Source of the DNA: Prevotella sp.
GTDB lineage: Bacteria > Bacteroidota > Bacteroidia > Bacteroidales > Bacteroidaceae
Assembly (NCBI GenBank): GCA_022764085.1
Contig: JALERP010000031.1
Location: 1-45,809, forward strand
Reading direction: 5' to 3'
DNA: 45,809 nt
Part shown: positions 28,058-35,822 of the stretch, in pieces
Position numbering within the stretch: the stretch's first letter is position 1
Layout: every line of letters begins with the position of its first letter
Notes under the pieces: generated by a model
Told to the model about the DNA's origin: nothing
What the model saw: the letters and a program-made list of their open reading frames with translations, nothing else
Database searches by the model: none
Position numbers and translations under genes: made by a program

Positions 28058-29137
28058 CTATTTAATAGTAACCTGTGTTGCTCCATATCCGTATTCCTGG
28101 AACGAGGCATCCTGATATGGCATGTTCTTGAAACGATAGCGCAGTTCGTGGATGACTGCCTGGCGCAGCACTCCTTCGCCCTTGCCATGGATAAAGACAA
28201 TCTTTTTGCCTTTCTGGTTCTTGTATTCGAAGATGGTGTTGCGCACCTTCTCCAACTGATAGTTGAGTATGTCGGAATTGGTCATTCCTGCCGTACTGTC
28301 GAGCAGGGCATTGATGTGAAGGTCAACAACCACCGGGGCGTCCTTGTCGTCCTTGGGCTTTGGAGCGTGGGACACGGGGCGCAGGTCGGCCTTCACCTTC
28401 TGCATCATCTCCTTTTTCAATGCCTTGGCGTCGAGCACGAGAGGGCGGGGAGGCTGGTCGTTCTCGATGATGGTGTGGATAAATGCGGGTTGTTCGAAGA
28501 AGTCGTTCTCCTCGAAGGTGTGGAGTTTGTAGAACTTCACGGGGTCGATTCGGAACTCCGAGTCGATAACAGGCTTTTTCAGGAATGTCTTCTTGCGCTT
28601 GTATGCTATAATCTGTATGCAGATATGCTCCATTTCGGCAAGGTCCTCACGTCCAAACTCCTCAATGAAGAGTTTTGTATTGGGGTCAACCTCGCCCGTT
28701 GAACGGAGGTTCCAGCTATTGCCCTCGGCAGTCATGTAGGCATAGTGCATATAGTAGTTGCAGTCGTTGACGATATATGTCTCAAAGCGCGACGACGAGA
28801 TAGCCTTCACGTCCATAGGTATAAAGGCGAGATAGGCGTTGAGCTTGTCACCGCCGCGTCGTTCCTCTGCGGGAGCCTTGAAGGTGACGGGACGGTCGGC
28901 AGGGTCGTAGTCGAAGTCGTCGTCAGGTATTTCGATGCCTTTCTTCTGTATCTTTCCTGCAACAATCTTCGACGTGTTGTAGTCCTCATCGTCGTTCACT
29001 ACCACGACATCGTTAATTGGTGTTGGAATCTGGAATCCGTCCTCATCCTCCACCAGTACAATATTGTTTCCCTGGAAGCCAGCGACGATACCGCCGCCCA
29101 CTTCACTTACGAATTTCACTTTATCTCCTTTTTTCAT
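28058..29137 (-). CDS. Smr-domain protein with DUF2027 N-terminus
   Basis: 359 residues. The N-terminus MKKGDKVKFVSEVGGGIVAG is a small beta-barrel-like module (DUF2027-type) followed by an acidic linker. The middle (SSRFETYIVNDCNYYMHYAYM) is a conserved Bacteroidota domain. The C-terminal 85 residues are a Smr domain with VVDLHINAL and FIHGKGEGVLRQAV, the DLH and HGKG motifs linked to nucleic-acid nicking or binding in MutS2 and related proteins. Cytoplasmic; the exact role is unknown, with ribosome rescue or DNA repair as inference from the domain. nadE follows 8 bp downstream. Confidence 0.85.
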   Translation of the reverse strand: MKKGDKVKFVSEVGGGIVAGFQGNNIVLVEDEDGFQIPTPINDVVVVNDDEDYNTSKIVAGKIQKKGIEIPDDDFDYDPADRPVTFKAPAEERRGGDKLNAYLAFIPMDVKAISSSRFETYIVNDCNYYMHYAYMTAEGNSWNLRSTGEVDPNTKLFIEEFGREDLAEMEHICIQIIAYKRKKTFLKKPVIDSEFRIDPVKFYKLHTFEENDFFEQPAFIHTIIENDQPPRPLVLDAKALKKEMMQKVKADLRPVSHAPKPKDDKDAPVVVDLHINALLDSTAGMTNSDILNYQLEKVRNTIFEYKNQKGKKIVFIHGKGEGVLRQAVIHELRYRFKNMPYQDASFQEYGYGATQVTIK

Positions 29138-29360
29138 ATCTTATATTTTTTTGTCCGCAGATTATTTTCTTTTTTTGTCCGCAGATTATCACATATTTCT
29201 TAATTGATTTCGTCGATTGCTGGCTGCATCCCCGCTTTTGTAGGGACTTTACTTTATGTAAGTCCGATACCATGGATATGGGAGATTCCTTGCGGCGGGC
29301 GGTCTTACATAAAGTAAGACCCTACAGCGGATGTTATCAGCGGATGTTATCGCGCAGCAA
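29138..29360. other. Non-coding gap upstream of the Smr gene, with tandem duplication
   Basis: No convincing gene. A 20-bp sequence (T7 then GTCCGCAGATTAT) occurs at 29146-29165 and again at 29170-29189. Next comes a long inverted repeat (listed separately), then a short direct repeat GCGGATGTTATC at about 29327-29338 and again directly after, and finally the 7-bp array. No TAnnTTTG promoter for the Smr gene was seen. Confidence 0.7.
29239..29326. repeat. MITE-like inverted repeat
   Basis: The left arm 29239-29265 and the right arm 29301-29326 are inverted copies differing at two bases and one indel over 26-27 bp (core TGTAGGG, ACTTTATGTAAG). The 35-bp spacer holds the small palindrome CCATGGATATGG. 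A related sequence is at 45533-45575. No coding capacity. Confidence 0.75.
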
Positions 29361-29472
29361 TTCTTAATTCTTAATTCTTAATTCTTAATTCTTAATTCTT
29401 AATTTTTAATTCTTAATTCTTAATTCTTAATTTTTAATTCTTAATTCTTAATTTTTAATTCTTAATTCTTAA
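29361..29472 (-). repeat. Sixteen-unit 7-bp tandem repeat ending in the queA stop codon
   Basis: Sixteen perfect-length 7-bp units, TTCTTAA on the plus strand (TTAAGAA on the minus), with TTTTTAA variants at units 7, 11 and 14. The queA TAA and its last codons (IKN) come from the array. Because 7 is not a multiple of 3, stop codons fall in all three frames within 21 nt. Confidence 0.95.
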
Positions 29473-30700
29473 TCAAGCAGCTGTCCCCATAGCTCAGGAA
29501 CCTAAAGTCGTGCCCTAAGGCATAGTCGTAGATCCTTCGCCAATCGCCCTTGACAAATGCACTCACAAGCAGGAGTAGTGTGCTCTGCGGTTGGTGGAAA
29601 TTGGTTACAAGGGTATCGACAATTCGATACTTGAATCCGGGGGCAATGATAATTTGTGTTGAGGAATGTATAGCCTTGCGGCCGTTGCGCTCCATATATG
29701 TCTGAAGCTCGCGCAGGGCGTCAAGGGTGGACAGAGGTTCGCAGCCCTCAGCGGTTATGCGCTCTGCATACTCGTAAGGTTCCCATTGGCAAACGTGAAG
29801 TTCCTCCTCTGACAGGTCGGGGTTTGAGTGTAGCTTCAATCCCATATAATACAGGCTTTCGAGTGTGCGCACGCTTGTCGTTCCTACGGCGATGGTCTTG
29901 CCGCCGTGGGCGATGAGCTTGTCTATGGTTTGTCGGCTTACTGAGATATACTCGGTGTGCATCTCGTGGTCGGCAATCTCCTCACTCTTCACCGGCTTAA
30001 ACGTGCCAGCACCCACATGAAGCGTTAGTTCCTCGCGGTCGATGCCGTGGGCGTCAAGATTTGCAAGCACAGAGTCGGTGAAGTGAAGTCCTGCCGTAGG
30101 CGCAGCAACCGAACCCTTAATCTTGGAATAAACAGTTTGGTAGGTTGTCTTGTCGCTTTCCTGAGTCTCGCGGTTGAGGTAGGGGGGTATGGGCAGTTCG
30201 CCCGCAGCATCGAGGATTTCGGCAAACGACACCTCGCTGTTGTCCCACTTGAAGTCAATCCAATGACTGGTGCGCTCCTCGCGGATGCGTGTGACAGAGA
30301 GGCACACCGGTTTGCCGTTGACCTCAAAGCGGCGGTTCAGAGAGCCTTCCTTCCATTTCTTGAGGTTGCCTACAAGACAATGCCATGCACACCGCCCATT
30401 GGCTTGGAACATCAGTTCGTAATCCACAGGTTCGGCAGGTTCAAGCAGGAACACCTCTATCAATGCTCCCGTCTCCTTGCGGAAGTGCATACGCGCCTGA
30501 ATGACCTTGGTGTTGTTGAACACCATCATGGCACCCTTGGGAAGATGCGACGGCAGGTTATAAAACACGTCCTCGCTGATGTCTCCACTTTCATAGACGA
30601 GCAGTTTGGAGTGGTCGCGCCGTGCAAGCGGAAACTTTGCTATTCGCTCGTCGGGCAGCGGATAATTATAGTCGGATATATGTATATGTCTTGGATTCAT
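29462..30700 (-). CDS. queA: tRNA preQ1(34) S-adenosylmethionine ribosyltransferase-isomerase
   Basis: 412 residues from ATG 30700 (MNPRHIHISDYNYPLPDERI); the longer frame upstream reads through the PAP2 gene and is rejected. Adds the ribosyl part of AdoMet to preQ1 at tRNA position 34 on the route to queuosine. Family marks: FNNTKVIQARMHF, GELPIPPYL, YQTVYSKIKGSVAAPTAGLHFT, LHVGAGTFKPV, GTTSVRTLES, TQIIIAPGF and VTNFHQPQSTLLLLVSAF. It is somewhat longer than the roughly 350-residue E. coli enzyme because of an insertion around residues 110-160 and another near 310. It is the last gene of the Bat-operon run, 19 bp after PAP2. Confidence 0.95.
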   Translation of the reverse strand: MNPRHIHISDYNYPLPDERIAKFPLARRDHSKLLVYESGDISEDVFYNLPSHLPKGAMMVFNNTKVIQARMHFRKETGALIEVFLLEPAEPVDYELMFQANGRCAWHCLVGNLKKWKEGSLNRRFEVNGKPVCLSVTRIREERTSHWIDFKWDNSEVSFAEILDAAGELPIPPYLNRETQESDKTTYQTVYSKIKGSVAAPTAGLHFTDSVLANLDAHGIDREELTLHVGAGTFKPVKSEEIADHEMHTEYISVSRQTIDKLIAHGGKTIAVGTTSVRTLESLYYMGLKLHSNPDLSEEELHVCQWEPYEYAERITAEGCEPLSTLDALRELQTYMERNGRKAIHSSTQIIIAPGFKYRIVDTLVTNFHQPQSTLLLLVSAFVKGDWRRIYDYALGHDFRFLSYGDSCLIKN

Positions 30701-30719
30701 TCTTATATATATTATAATG

Positions 30720-31418
30720 TTAGGCGAGCAGAAGGCTCCGCAATATGCAATAGACAATGGTGAGAGCCAGTACGACAACCACCACGTAGATGTCGGAATA
30801 CTTGTAGCCGGTGGATGTGTATTTTGTTGATACATAGTCGATGTTGCCGTGTGCAAACTTATTCTCTACATATCTATAAAGAAAATACACTCCTGTGGCG
30901 ACAATAGCTCCCCACAGTAGTCCGCAAAGTATGTCAATCGGGTAATGCACACCGAGATAGAGTCGAGTCCAGCAGTTGGTGAGCGACCATGCCACAAGCA
31001 GGGAGGAAAGCAATCCGCTGCGCATCAGTAGGCTCATGAAGAGAGCCACGCTGAACGTGTTGGCGGCATGTGCGGAGAAAAAACCGTAAAGTCCGCCACG
31101 GTATCCATCTACGGTATCCACAAGCATGCCAATCTGAAAGTCATGAGTAGGACGCAGTCGAGCCACCGAAGGCTTAACGAACAGGTCGTCAACCGTGCCT
31201 GCCAGAAGCACACATAATCCTGCACAAGCAATCACCAGAAGAATGCGTCGGAAATTGTCGTTGTTCTTGATGACGACATAAATCAAGGACAGATAGAGGG
31301 GTATCCACGTGGATGCCGTGGTGAGTGTTTTCGCCATGTAATCCACGAAGAGCGAACTGCTGCCGTTTAGCGCGAGCAGCAGTTGCTTGTCCATCTGTAT
31401 AATCGGTTCAATATCCAT
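30720..31418 (-). CDS. PAP2-family membrane phosphatase
   Basis: 232 residues with five or six transmembrane helices. The three phosphatase motifs are present: KPSVARLRP (82-90), FSAHAAN (114-120, His117) and TRLYLGVHYPID (151-162, Arg152, His158, Asp162). It probably dephosphorylates a lipid phosphate such as undecaprenyl diphosphate or phosphatidylglycerol phosphate; which one cannot be told here. It starts 14 bp after batDE and ends 19 bp before queA, so is part of the same transcript. Confidence 0.9.
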   Translation of the reverse strand: MDIEPIIQMDKQLLLALNGSSSLFVDYMAKTLTTASTWIPLYLSLIYVVIKNNDNFRRILLVIACAGLCVLLAGTVDDLFVKPSVARLRPTHDFQIGMLVDTVDGYRGGLYGFFSAHAANTFSVALFMSLLMRSGLLSSLLVAWSLTNCWTRLYLGVHYPIDILCGLLWGAIVATGVYFLYRYVENKFAHGNIDYVSTKYTSTGYKYSDIYVVVVVLALTIVYCILRSLLLA

Positions 31419-31432
31419 TTGTATGCCAAATG

Positions 31433-34060
31433 TTAAATGAGTTCTATCTTCGATGCCTCTATCCAGCCTTCCTTACCGTCGGCGATTCGTATCTCCTTCC
31501 ATTCCTTCATCGAGGAATCTGTTATTTCCACCTTTGTTCCCTCGTGCAGGATAAACAGGTCGGTTCCATTCTTCGAAGGCGTGCTCTTCACTTGCACGGC
31601 AGGCGACATCACTATAGCTCCGGTGCGGTTGACGAGTTGGTCTTTCTGTTGCCAGGCGAAAATGTTGGACACGGCAAAGAGCATCAGCATGAGGAGTGCT
31701 CCGAAGAATCCCATTTTCTGCATCCACACCCTTGACATGAAGAGATAGCAGAGAGCAAGGATGATAGCCACGGCAAGTGATACGAGTGACATTCGTGCCC
31801 ATCCGTCAACACTCATCACATTGACAAGCGTGCGATACCATGTGACAAAGAACATCTCCGACTCGGGAGTAATCTTGTCGATGGTCTTGCTGCGTGCCAA
31901 CTGCAGGTTAAAGCGTATGTCTCGGTCGCCGGGGGAGAGCAACAAGGCGCGCTCGTAGTTTAGCACGGCACGCGTGATGTTGTCAGTGCGGTAGTAGGCA
32001 TTGCCGAGATTATAATAAATGTCTGCACTAACGCCTTGTTTGAGTAGGGATTCATAGTCGGCTATAGCCTGTTGGTACTGCTGGCGAATATATGCGGAAT
32101 CACCCATTGCCTTTGTGATATTTTCGGCTGCGGGAGCTTTCTTCGCTGTTTGTGCCGCGGCATCCGAAGTCATCGCCGTTCCCAATGTCAGGGCAAAAAG
32201 AAGCACCGCCATTCCCGCTCCCTTTACTTTTCTGTTCTTTTTCATAGTGTCCTCGATATTCTCGATGGCAGTCATTGCCGCACCAAAAGTCTTGTTCATA
32301 TTGCCTGTTGCGTCTCCCGGGGCGTAGCGCTCAAACTCACATTCGTCGAGTGCGCTCAGGAAGAGGCTAATGTTCTCTTCGCTCACTTCACGCTCGGCAA
32401 GACGCTGGGATATATTGTCACGCGAGAGACTCTCAACGGGCATGTTCAGCTTGTCGCCCACATATCCCCAAAGCGCGCGGAGCACCTCGTCGTAGAACTC
32501 TCCCGACTTGCCTGCCGACATCAGGCTGCTTGCCTTGCGCAGACGCTTTGTCGCCACCTTGTTGGCCTTCTTGCCGCGCTGCTTTCCGATGTTGGCATTG
32601 TCTATGGCACGCTGGCGGAATATCACGAACAGCGATATGAAAGCTAAAGCGAGAAGCGCGAGCGATACCCAATATAGGGTGGAGCCGAAGAAGAAGTCGT
32701 TGATGCCGTGCACCTCTGACGGGGATGTCTTGATATGTCGTATATCCTTGTTGAGCAAATTCACGTCAGAACCAGAGAAATCGCTCACACCGCTGCCCTT
32801 GGCGCCCTGCGCCACATCCAATGTGAAGCCTTCTGACTTGACAGTGCGATACTGGTTGGATGACGTGTCGTAATACGTGAAGCTCACGGGCGGTATCTCA
32901 TATTTGCCCGCATTGCGCGGAACGGCAATGAAATCGTAAATCATGCTTCCCTCAAGACCGCTGGATGTGAGCTTGGTCTTGTCGGTCACCTTGGCGTCAT
33001 AACGGTCAAAGTCCTTGGGGAAGTTTACCACAGGTTCCTTTATCAGTTTCAGGTTTCCTGTTCCGCTTACTATTACCCTGAGCGTAAGAGCATCGTTGGT
33101 CTTAACCGACTTGTTGTTGAGCTGTGCAGAGATGTTGAACTTACCCACACCGCCCGAGAAATCTGCGGGACGGTTGGGAAGCGGGTCAACCTGGATGGTA
33201 ATACCCGGAGCCTTTATCTTCTTTTTCATCTCTACATATCCCGCACCGCCGTTGAAGAATGCCTCAAACGGGTCGATGTTGCGGTTCTGCATAATTACGA
33301 TACCTTCAAACGTGATTGACGGTATCTCCAGTTTGCCTGTCATCTGTGGGAACATCACATATTGGCTCCATGTGACAGTGCGGTAGGGGCGTCCGTTGTA
33401 GGTCTCGATCTTAAAGCTCTTCTGTTGTGGCAGAGGCACTTCCTGGGTGTGGAATCCCTTGAGGTCGGGCATCTTGCCGTCAAGGCGTGTGAGGTCAACC
33501 AAAGTATATACCTTATATGTGAGCAGAATCGGTTCCTGTTCGTGAACACGCTGCTTGTTGGCGCTCACCTTGATAAAGAGGTCGGAGCCGCTTATCTTGC
33601 TTCCCGCCTGACGCATCTGTGGTTCATCGTCATATCCTCCACCGCCTCCGCGTTGGCTATGCTGGCCTTGTTGACGTGCGCCCACGGTAATCTTTATTGC
33701 GTTTGACTTGATTGTCCGGCCACCACTGTTTATCTGTGCGGCAGGTATGGTGAACGTACCGGTCTTGTTGGCGCAAATGATATAGGTGAATGTGATGGAC
33801 GACGATGACGTTGTATGTCCGTTGACCATTTGGAAACTGGATTGTCTTGACGTGCTGGGCCCCATCAGCACCTCAAGTGCATCGGGGATATTGCCCGCCC
33901 TGAAATTATCCACATCCTGAGTGTTGACAGTGTAGGTGAGGCGAAACTGCTCACCTACTGACACATGTGACGGTGCACTGCCCACAAGTTTTTGGGCTGA
34001 TACAGTCATTGCGACAACCCAAGTCAGTATGAATGTAAAGTATATTCTTCTCTTTAACAT
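31433..34060 (-). CDS. BatD-BatE fusion protein (aerotolerance operon)
   Basis: 875 residues joining two proteins usually separate in Bacteroides. Residues 1-605 are BatD: signal peptide MLKRRIYFTFILTWVVAMTVSA, repeated beta-sandwich domains (SHVSVGEQFRLTYTVN, KVSANKQRVHEQEPILLTYKV), a transmembrane helix around 460-480 and a cytoplasmic helical part. From Met606 (MKKNRKVKGAGMAVLLFALT) a second signal-like hydrophobic segment starts BatE: a TPR pair (YYNLGNAYYRTDNITRAVLNYERAL), two transmembrane helices and an SH3-like end (VQVKSTPSKNGTDLFILHEG, GWIEASKIEL). Its Shine-Dalgarno-like GGAG lies in an 8-bp tandem repeat. Role by family: envelope complex with BatA/B; aerotolerance in B. fragilis. 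Confidence 0.9.
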   Translation of the reverse strand: MLKRRIYFTFILTWVVAMTVSAQKLVGSAPSHVSVGEQFRLTYTVNTQDVDNFRAGNIPDALEVLMGPSTSRQSSFQMVNGHTTSSSSITFTYIICANKTGTFTIPAAQINSGGRTIKSNAIKITVGARQQGQHSQRGGGGGYDDEPQMRQAGSKISGSDLFIKVSANKQRVHEQEPILLTYKVYTLVDLTRLDGKMPDLKGFHTQEVPLPQQKSFKIETYNGRPYRTVTWSQYVMFPQMTGKLEIPSITFEGIVIMQNRNIDPFEAFFNGGAGYVEMKKKIKAPGITIQVDPLPNRPADFSGGVGKFNISAQLNNKSVKTNDALTLRVIVSGTGNLKLIKEPVVNFPKDFDRYDAKVTDKTKLTSSGLEGSMIYDFIAVPRNAGKYEIPPVSFTYYDTSSNQYRTVKSEGFTLDVAQGAKGSGVSDFSGSDVNLLNKDIRHIKTSPSEVHGINDFFFGSTLYWVSLALLALAFISLFVIFRQRAIDNANIGKQRGKKANKVATKRLRKASSLMSAGKSGEFYDEVLRALWGYVGDKLNMPVESLSRDNISQRLAEREVSEENISLFLSALDECEFERYAPGDATGNMNKTFGAAMTAIENIEDTMKKNRKVKGAGMAVLLFALTLGTAMTSDAAAQTAKKAPAAENITKAMGDSAYIRQQYQQAIADYESLLKQGVSADIYYNLGNAYYRTDNITRAVLNYERALLLSPGDRDIRFNLQLARSKTIDKITPESEMFFVTWYRTLVNVMSVDGWARMSLVSLAVAIILALCYLFMSRVWMQKMGFFGALLMLMLFAVSNIFAWQQKDQLVNRTGAIVMSPAVQVKSTPSKNGTDLFILHEGTKVEITDSSMKEWKEIRIADGKEGWIEASKIELI

Positions 34061-34065
34061 ATCTC

Positions 34066-34097
34066 CTTAACTTCTTAACTCCTTAACTTCTTAACTT
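34066..34097 (-). repeat. 8-bp tandem repeat between batBC and batDE
   Basis: Four 8-bp units, AAGTTAAG (one GAGTTAAG), in the gap of 47 bp. The array starts about 10 bp after the batBC TGA, and the sequence at its distal end (AAGGAGATATG) supplies a ribosome-binding GGAG just before the batDE ATG. Confidence 0.85.
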
Positions 34098-34107
34098 CTC
34101 CAGACAA

Positions 34108-35814
34108 TCACCAATTCTTGTCAAGCTGGCGTGAACGTGGTTGCTGCATCTTGTCCTTCATACGCTTTTGGGTGTTCTTTTCCTGTTGTATGGCGGCATT
34201 GAGCAACTGCTCTGCATTGTCCTTGCTCATCTTGTTCTTATCCTTGTTCTGCTGTTGCTTGTCCTTGTTTTGCTTCTGCTGTTCTTTCTGTTGGTCCTTC
34301 TTTTGGTCCTTGCCCTTGTCGTCCTTCTTTTGGTCCTGCTTGTCCTGATTCTGCTTGTTCTGCTGGTTCTTCTGCTGTTTCTTGCAGATTTCCAGGTTGT
34401 ATCGTGCTTCATCGTCCTTGGGGTTCAGACGCAGGGCGTTCTTATAAGCCTCAATAGCCTCAGAGAACATCTTGTGCGACTGGCATACCACACCCATGTT
34501 ATGGTAGCCCATCGACTTACGGATTGCACTTGTTTCGAGCTGCACACCGCTCTCGTATGCCACTACTGCCGCCGAGTCCTTCTTTTGGGCGAAGAGGGCA
34601 TTCCCGAGGTTATATGCGGCTTGTGGATTGCGCGGGTTCTTCTCTATTGACTTACGGTAGGACACCTCTGCCTCAGCGAATTTCCCGCTGCGGAAGTTGC
34701 GGTTTCCCTCACGTATATAGTCGCGGTCGTTCTGTGCATTCGCCGCCATGGCAGTCATCAGCATGAGTAGTGTCATTGCTGAGGAGTATCTGCGCTTGCC
34801 CTTGAAGAAACGAACGTTCCTTAGCAACGGATTCTTGCACTCAAGGATGCAAAGCTCGGCTATCAGCAACAACAGAACGAGAATGCCCACAGCCTGGAAC
34901 TGCTCGTCGTATTCGCTGAAAACGGTTGATTCAGTCTCCTTCTTAGCCAGTTTTGCCAGTTCGTTGTCCAACTGCCTCTGTGCGTCGCTGTTGTTGTCAA
35001 CGTGGATGTAGGCGCCGCCGCCTGCCTGTGCAATCTGACGGCACATGTCCTGGTTAAGTCGGGTCATCACGGTGTTGCCGCTACGGTCCTTCATATAGCC
35101 GCCGTTGCCGTCGGGTATAGGCGAGCCTCCGTCAGAACCCACGCCGAGCACATATACTCTCATTCCCTTCTTGCGTGCTTCCTTGGCAGCCTCCACGGCT
35201 CCGCCCTCATGGTCCTCGCCATCGGTGATGACGATGATGGCCTTTCCGATGTTCTCCTCTTGCGTGAAACTGTTTTGCGCCTTTCTGATGGCGAGGGCAA
35301 TGTCGGTGCCCTGCGTTCTTATCATCGAGGGCTGTATGTCGGCAAGGAACATCTTTGCCGATACATAGTCGCTGGTGATAGGCAACTGGATGAAAGCGTC
35401 GCCGGCGAAGACAATGAGTCCTATCTTGTCGTCGGTGAAGTTATCCACAAGGTTCTCAACCATCATCTTGCAACGGTCGAGGCGGCTCGGGGTGACATCC
35501 TCAGCAAGCATGGAGTTACTTATGTCCATGGCTATGAGTGTCTCGATGCCCTGACGCTTCTCGTGGCTGATACGTGTGCCGAACTGCGGTCGGGCGAGCA
35601 TCACAATTATCAGTGCCAATGCAGCCTGCAGCAACCAGAACTTCACGGCAGGGCGCCAGCGCGACACGTCGGGCATCAACTGCCTTACAAGCTGCGGGTC
35701 GCCAAACTTCTTCAGACGTTTCTTCTGCGTTCTTGTCATCATAAACCTCAGCAGTGCCAATACTGGTATCACCGCAAGAAGGTAAAGGTATGTTATATCT
35801 TCAAATCTAAACAT
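34108..35814 (-). CDS. BatB-BatC fusion: membrane VWA protein with TPR tail
   Basis: 568 residues. Residues 1-330 are BatB: two N-terminal transmembrane helices, then a von Willebrand A domain with MIDAS motif DISNS (97-101), TDGEDHEGG and a C-terminal helix. A second hydrophobic segment with signal-peptide character (SSAMTLLMLMTAMAANAQ, about 341-358) marks the joint to BatC: TPR repeats (FRSGKFAEAEVSYRKSIEKNP, PQAAYNLGNALFAQ, FSEAIEAYKNALRLNPKDDEARYNL), then a tail of about 60 residues made almost wholly of Lys, Gln, Asn and Asp. Family role: protein-protein interaction in the Bat envelope complex. It begins 8 bp after batA. Confidence 0.9.
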   Translation of the reverse strand: MFRFEDITYLYLLAVIPVLALLRFMMTRTQKKRLKKFGDPQLVRQLMPDVSRWRPAVKFWLLQAALALIIVMLARPQFGTRISHEKRQGIETLIAMDISNSMLAEDVTPSRLDRCKMMVENLVDNFTDDKIGLIVFAGDAFIQLPITSDYVSAKMFLADIQPSMIRTQGTDIALAIRKAQNSFTQEENIGKAIIVITDGEDHEGGAVEAAKEARKKGMRVYVLGVGSDGGSPIPDGNGGYMKDRSGNTVMTRLNQDMCRQIAQAGGGAYIHVDNNSDAQRQLDNELAKLAKKETESTVFSEYDEQFQAVGILVLLLLIAELCILECKNPLLRNVRFFKGKRRYSSAMTLLMLMTAMAANAQNDRDYIREGNRNFRSGKFAEAEVSYRKSIEKNPRNPQAAYNLGNALFAQKKDSAAVVAYESGVQLETSAIRKSMGYHNMGVVCQSHKMFSEAIEAYKNALRLNPKDDEARYNLEICKKQQKNQQNKQNQDKQDQKKDDKGKDQKKDQQKEQQKQNKDKQQQNKDKNKMSKDNAEQLLNAAIQQEKNTQKRMKDKMQQPRSRQLDKNW

Positions 35815-35822
35815 GGCAATAT

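Noticed and set aside
29361..29472. CRISPR array
   Set aside because: Units are 7 bp without spacers and no cas genes are present; it is a simple tandem repeat.
30701..30856. N-terminal extension of queA
   Set aside because: Lies within the PAP2 gene in another frame; QueA homology starts at MNPRHIHISDY.
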